From Corynebacterium sp. (GTDB taxonomy: Bacteria > Actinomycetota > Actinomycetes > Mycobacteriales > Mycobacteriaceae), in assembly GCF_030826625.1 (NCBI RefSeq), contig NZ_JAPJNQ010000038.1, positions 1 through 21,561 of the forward strand: a DNA stretch of 21,561 nt, written 5' to 3'. Both the position numbers and the translations under genes were made by a program. Every line of letters starts with the position of its first letter. Within the stretch, counting starts at the first letter, position 1. Positions 20,468 through 21,561 of this stretch are shown here, one piece after another. The notes below the pieces were generated by a model. It saw nothing but the letters and a program-made list of their open reading frames with translations, had not been told where the DNA came from and searched no databases.

Positions 20468-21561
20468 ATGCCAACTCCGATTGGACTCGGAATGCCGGAA
20501 GGTCCGCCGCCAACCTTGGCTCCGCGGCGCAAGACGCGTCAGTTGATGGTCGGTGATGTGGGAGTCGGGTCGGATTATCCGGTTTCCGTGCAGTCGATGA
20601 CGACGACGAAAACGCACGATATTAATGGCACCCTGCAGCAGATCGCGCAGTTGACGGCCACGGGCTGTGACATTGTGCGCGTTGCTTGCCCGAAGCCCAT
20701 TGATGCTGAGGCGTTGCCGGCGATCGCGAAAAAATCGCCAATTCCTGTTATTGCAGATATCCACTTTCAGCCAAAATACATTTTCCAGGCCATCGATGCC
20801 GGGTGTGCAGCAGTGCGCGTTAACCCTGGCAACATTAAGGAGTTTGACGGCCGTGTGAAAGAAGTCGCCCAGGCAGCTGGCGATGCGGGCATTCCCATCC
20901 GCATCGGTGTCAACGGCGGCTCATTGGACAAGCGCCTGCTGAAAAAATATGGCAAGGCAACCCCTGAAGCTCTAGTGGAGTCTGCGATATGGGAAGCTTC
21001 CTTGTTCGAGGAACATGGCTTCGGCGATATTGCGATCTCCGTGAAGCACTCTGATCCTGTCTTGATGGTGGAGGCTTATCGACAGCTCGCAGCGAAAACG
21101 GATTACCCGCTGCACCTCGGCGTAACCGAGGCTGGACCATTGATGATGGGCACCATTAAATCTTCGGTCGCTTTCGGTGCGCTGCTTTCGCAAGGCATCG
21201 GCGACACGATTCGGGTTTCTTTGTCTGCGGATCCAGTCGAAGAGATCAAGGTCGGTGAGCAGATTCTGCAGGCCATGAACCTGAAAGAGCGCAAGCTGGA
21301 AATTGTTTCTTGCCCATCGTGCGGTCGTGCGCAGGTTGATGTGTACAAGCTGGCTGAAGAAGTTACCGAAGGCCTCGACGGCTTGGAATTCCCGCTGCGA
21401 GTCGCGGTCATGGGTTGCGTCGTTAACGGCCCAGGTGAGGCTCGAGATGCAGATTTGGGCGTTGCTTCCGGTAACGGCAAGGGGCAGATTTTCGTGAAAG
21501 GGCAAGTCGTCAAGACAGTACCGGAATCGAAGATCGTGGAAACCTTGATCGAGCAAGCCAA
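20468..21561 (+). CDS. ispG: 4-hydroxy-3-methylbut-2-enyl diphosphate synthase (3' end outside the window)
   Basis: IspG (GcpE) is the 4Fe-4S enzyme that converts MEcPP to HMBPP, the penultimate MEP step. I translated from the ATG at 20468, preceded by AAGGAG with 5 nt spacing. The protein starts MPTPIGLGMPEGPPPTLAPR and has GSDYPVSVQSMTTTKTHD, VADIHFQPKY-type (IADIHFQPKY), RVNPGNIKEF, IRIGVNGGSLD and LHLGVTEAGP. The cluster ligands are SCPSCGR (C282, C285) and MGCVVNGPGEA (C317). About 364 residues are visible, so only the last 20 or so are missing. It lies downstream of dxr and rip1. Confidence 0.96.
   Translation, partial: MPTPIGLGMPEGPPPTLAPRRKTRQLMVGDVGVGSDYPVSVQSMTTTKTHDINGTLQQIAQLTATGCDIVRVACPKPIDAEALPAIAKKSPIPVIADIHFQPKYIFQAIDAGCAAVRVNPGNIKEFDGRVKEVAQAAGDAGIPIRIGVNGGSLDKRLLKKYGKATPEALVESAIWEASLFEEHGFGDIAISVKHSDPVLMVEAYRQLAAKTDYPLHLGVTEAGPLMMGTIKSSVAFGALLSQGIGDTIRVSLSADPVEEIKVGEQILQAMNLKERKLEIVSCPSCGRAQVDVYKLAEEVTEGLDGLEFPLRVAVMGCVVNGPGEARDADLGVASGNGKGQIFVKGQVVKTVPESKIVETLIEQA

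Overview
The window looks like chromosomal core DNA from a Corynebacterium. GC appears to be in the mid-50s per cent (by eye), and GTG starts are used for several genes. Two actinobacterium-restricted families are present (DUF2469 and DUF2631). The gene order thiamine cluster / rplS / lepB / rnhB / DUF2469 / yraN / comM / dprA / xerC / M23 peptidase / rpsB-tsf / pyrH-frr-cdsA / rlmN / dxr / rip1 / ispG is the one I remember for Corynebacterium. I saw no insertion sequence, phage gene, CRISPR array, tRNA or rRNA.

Region 1 (1-2728, minus strand) is a thiazole/thiamine phosphate operon: a ThiE-ThiO fusion, ThiS and ThiG, with ThiG cut by the window edge. Region 2 (2903-6082, plus) starts with rplS and its strong terminator. 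It continues with two tandem type I signal peptidase genes, rnhB and a DUF2469 gene; the signal peptidase and rnhB genes overlap. Region 3 (6083-10683, plus) is a DNA-processing cluster: yraN, comM/yifB, dprA and xerC. In front of it lies a 24-bp perfect palindrome made of two consensus DnaA boxes. Region 4 (10684-11289, minus) is a secreted M23-like protein that lacks two catalytic histidines; its stop codon abuts the xerC stop codon. Region 5 (11290-11697) is a 408-bp divergent spacer with two more DnaA-box-like sites and a structured leader for rpsB.

Region 6 (11698-17189, plus) holds rpsB, tsf, a terminator, then pyrH, frr, cdsA and rlmN: translation, UMP kinase, ribosome recycling, CDP-diacylglycerol synthesis and rRNA/tRNA methylation. 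A small DUF2631 membrane protein follows on the minus strand, convergent with rlmN and sharing a terminator with it. Region 7 (17936-end, plus) is dxr, a site-2 protease (rip1) and ispG, so two steps of the MEP isoprenoid pathway flank an intramembrane protease. ispG is cut by the right edge.

Most genes are ordinary housekeeping genes. The points I would look at again are the paired DnaA boxes ahead of the yraN-comM-dprA cluster, the structured rpsB leader with its upstream DnaA-like sites, the ThiE-ThiO fusion, the duplicated signal peptidase, the expanded linker of XerC and the degenerate M23 protein. I did not find a convincing wholly new system.
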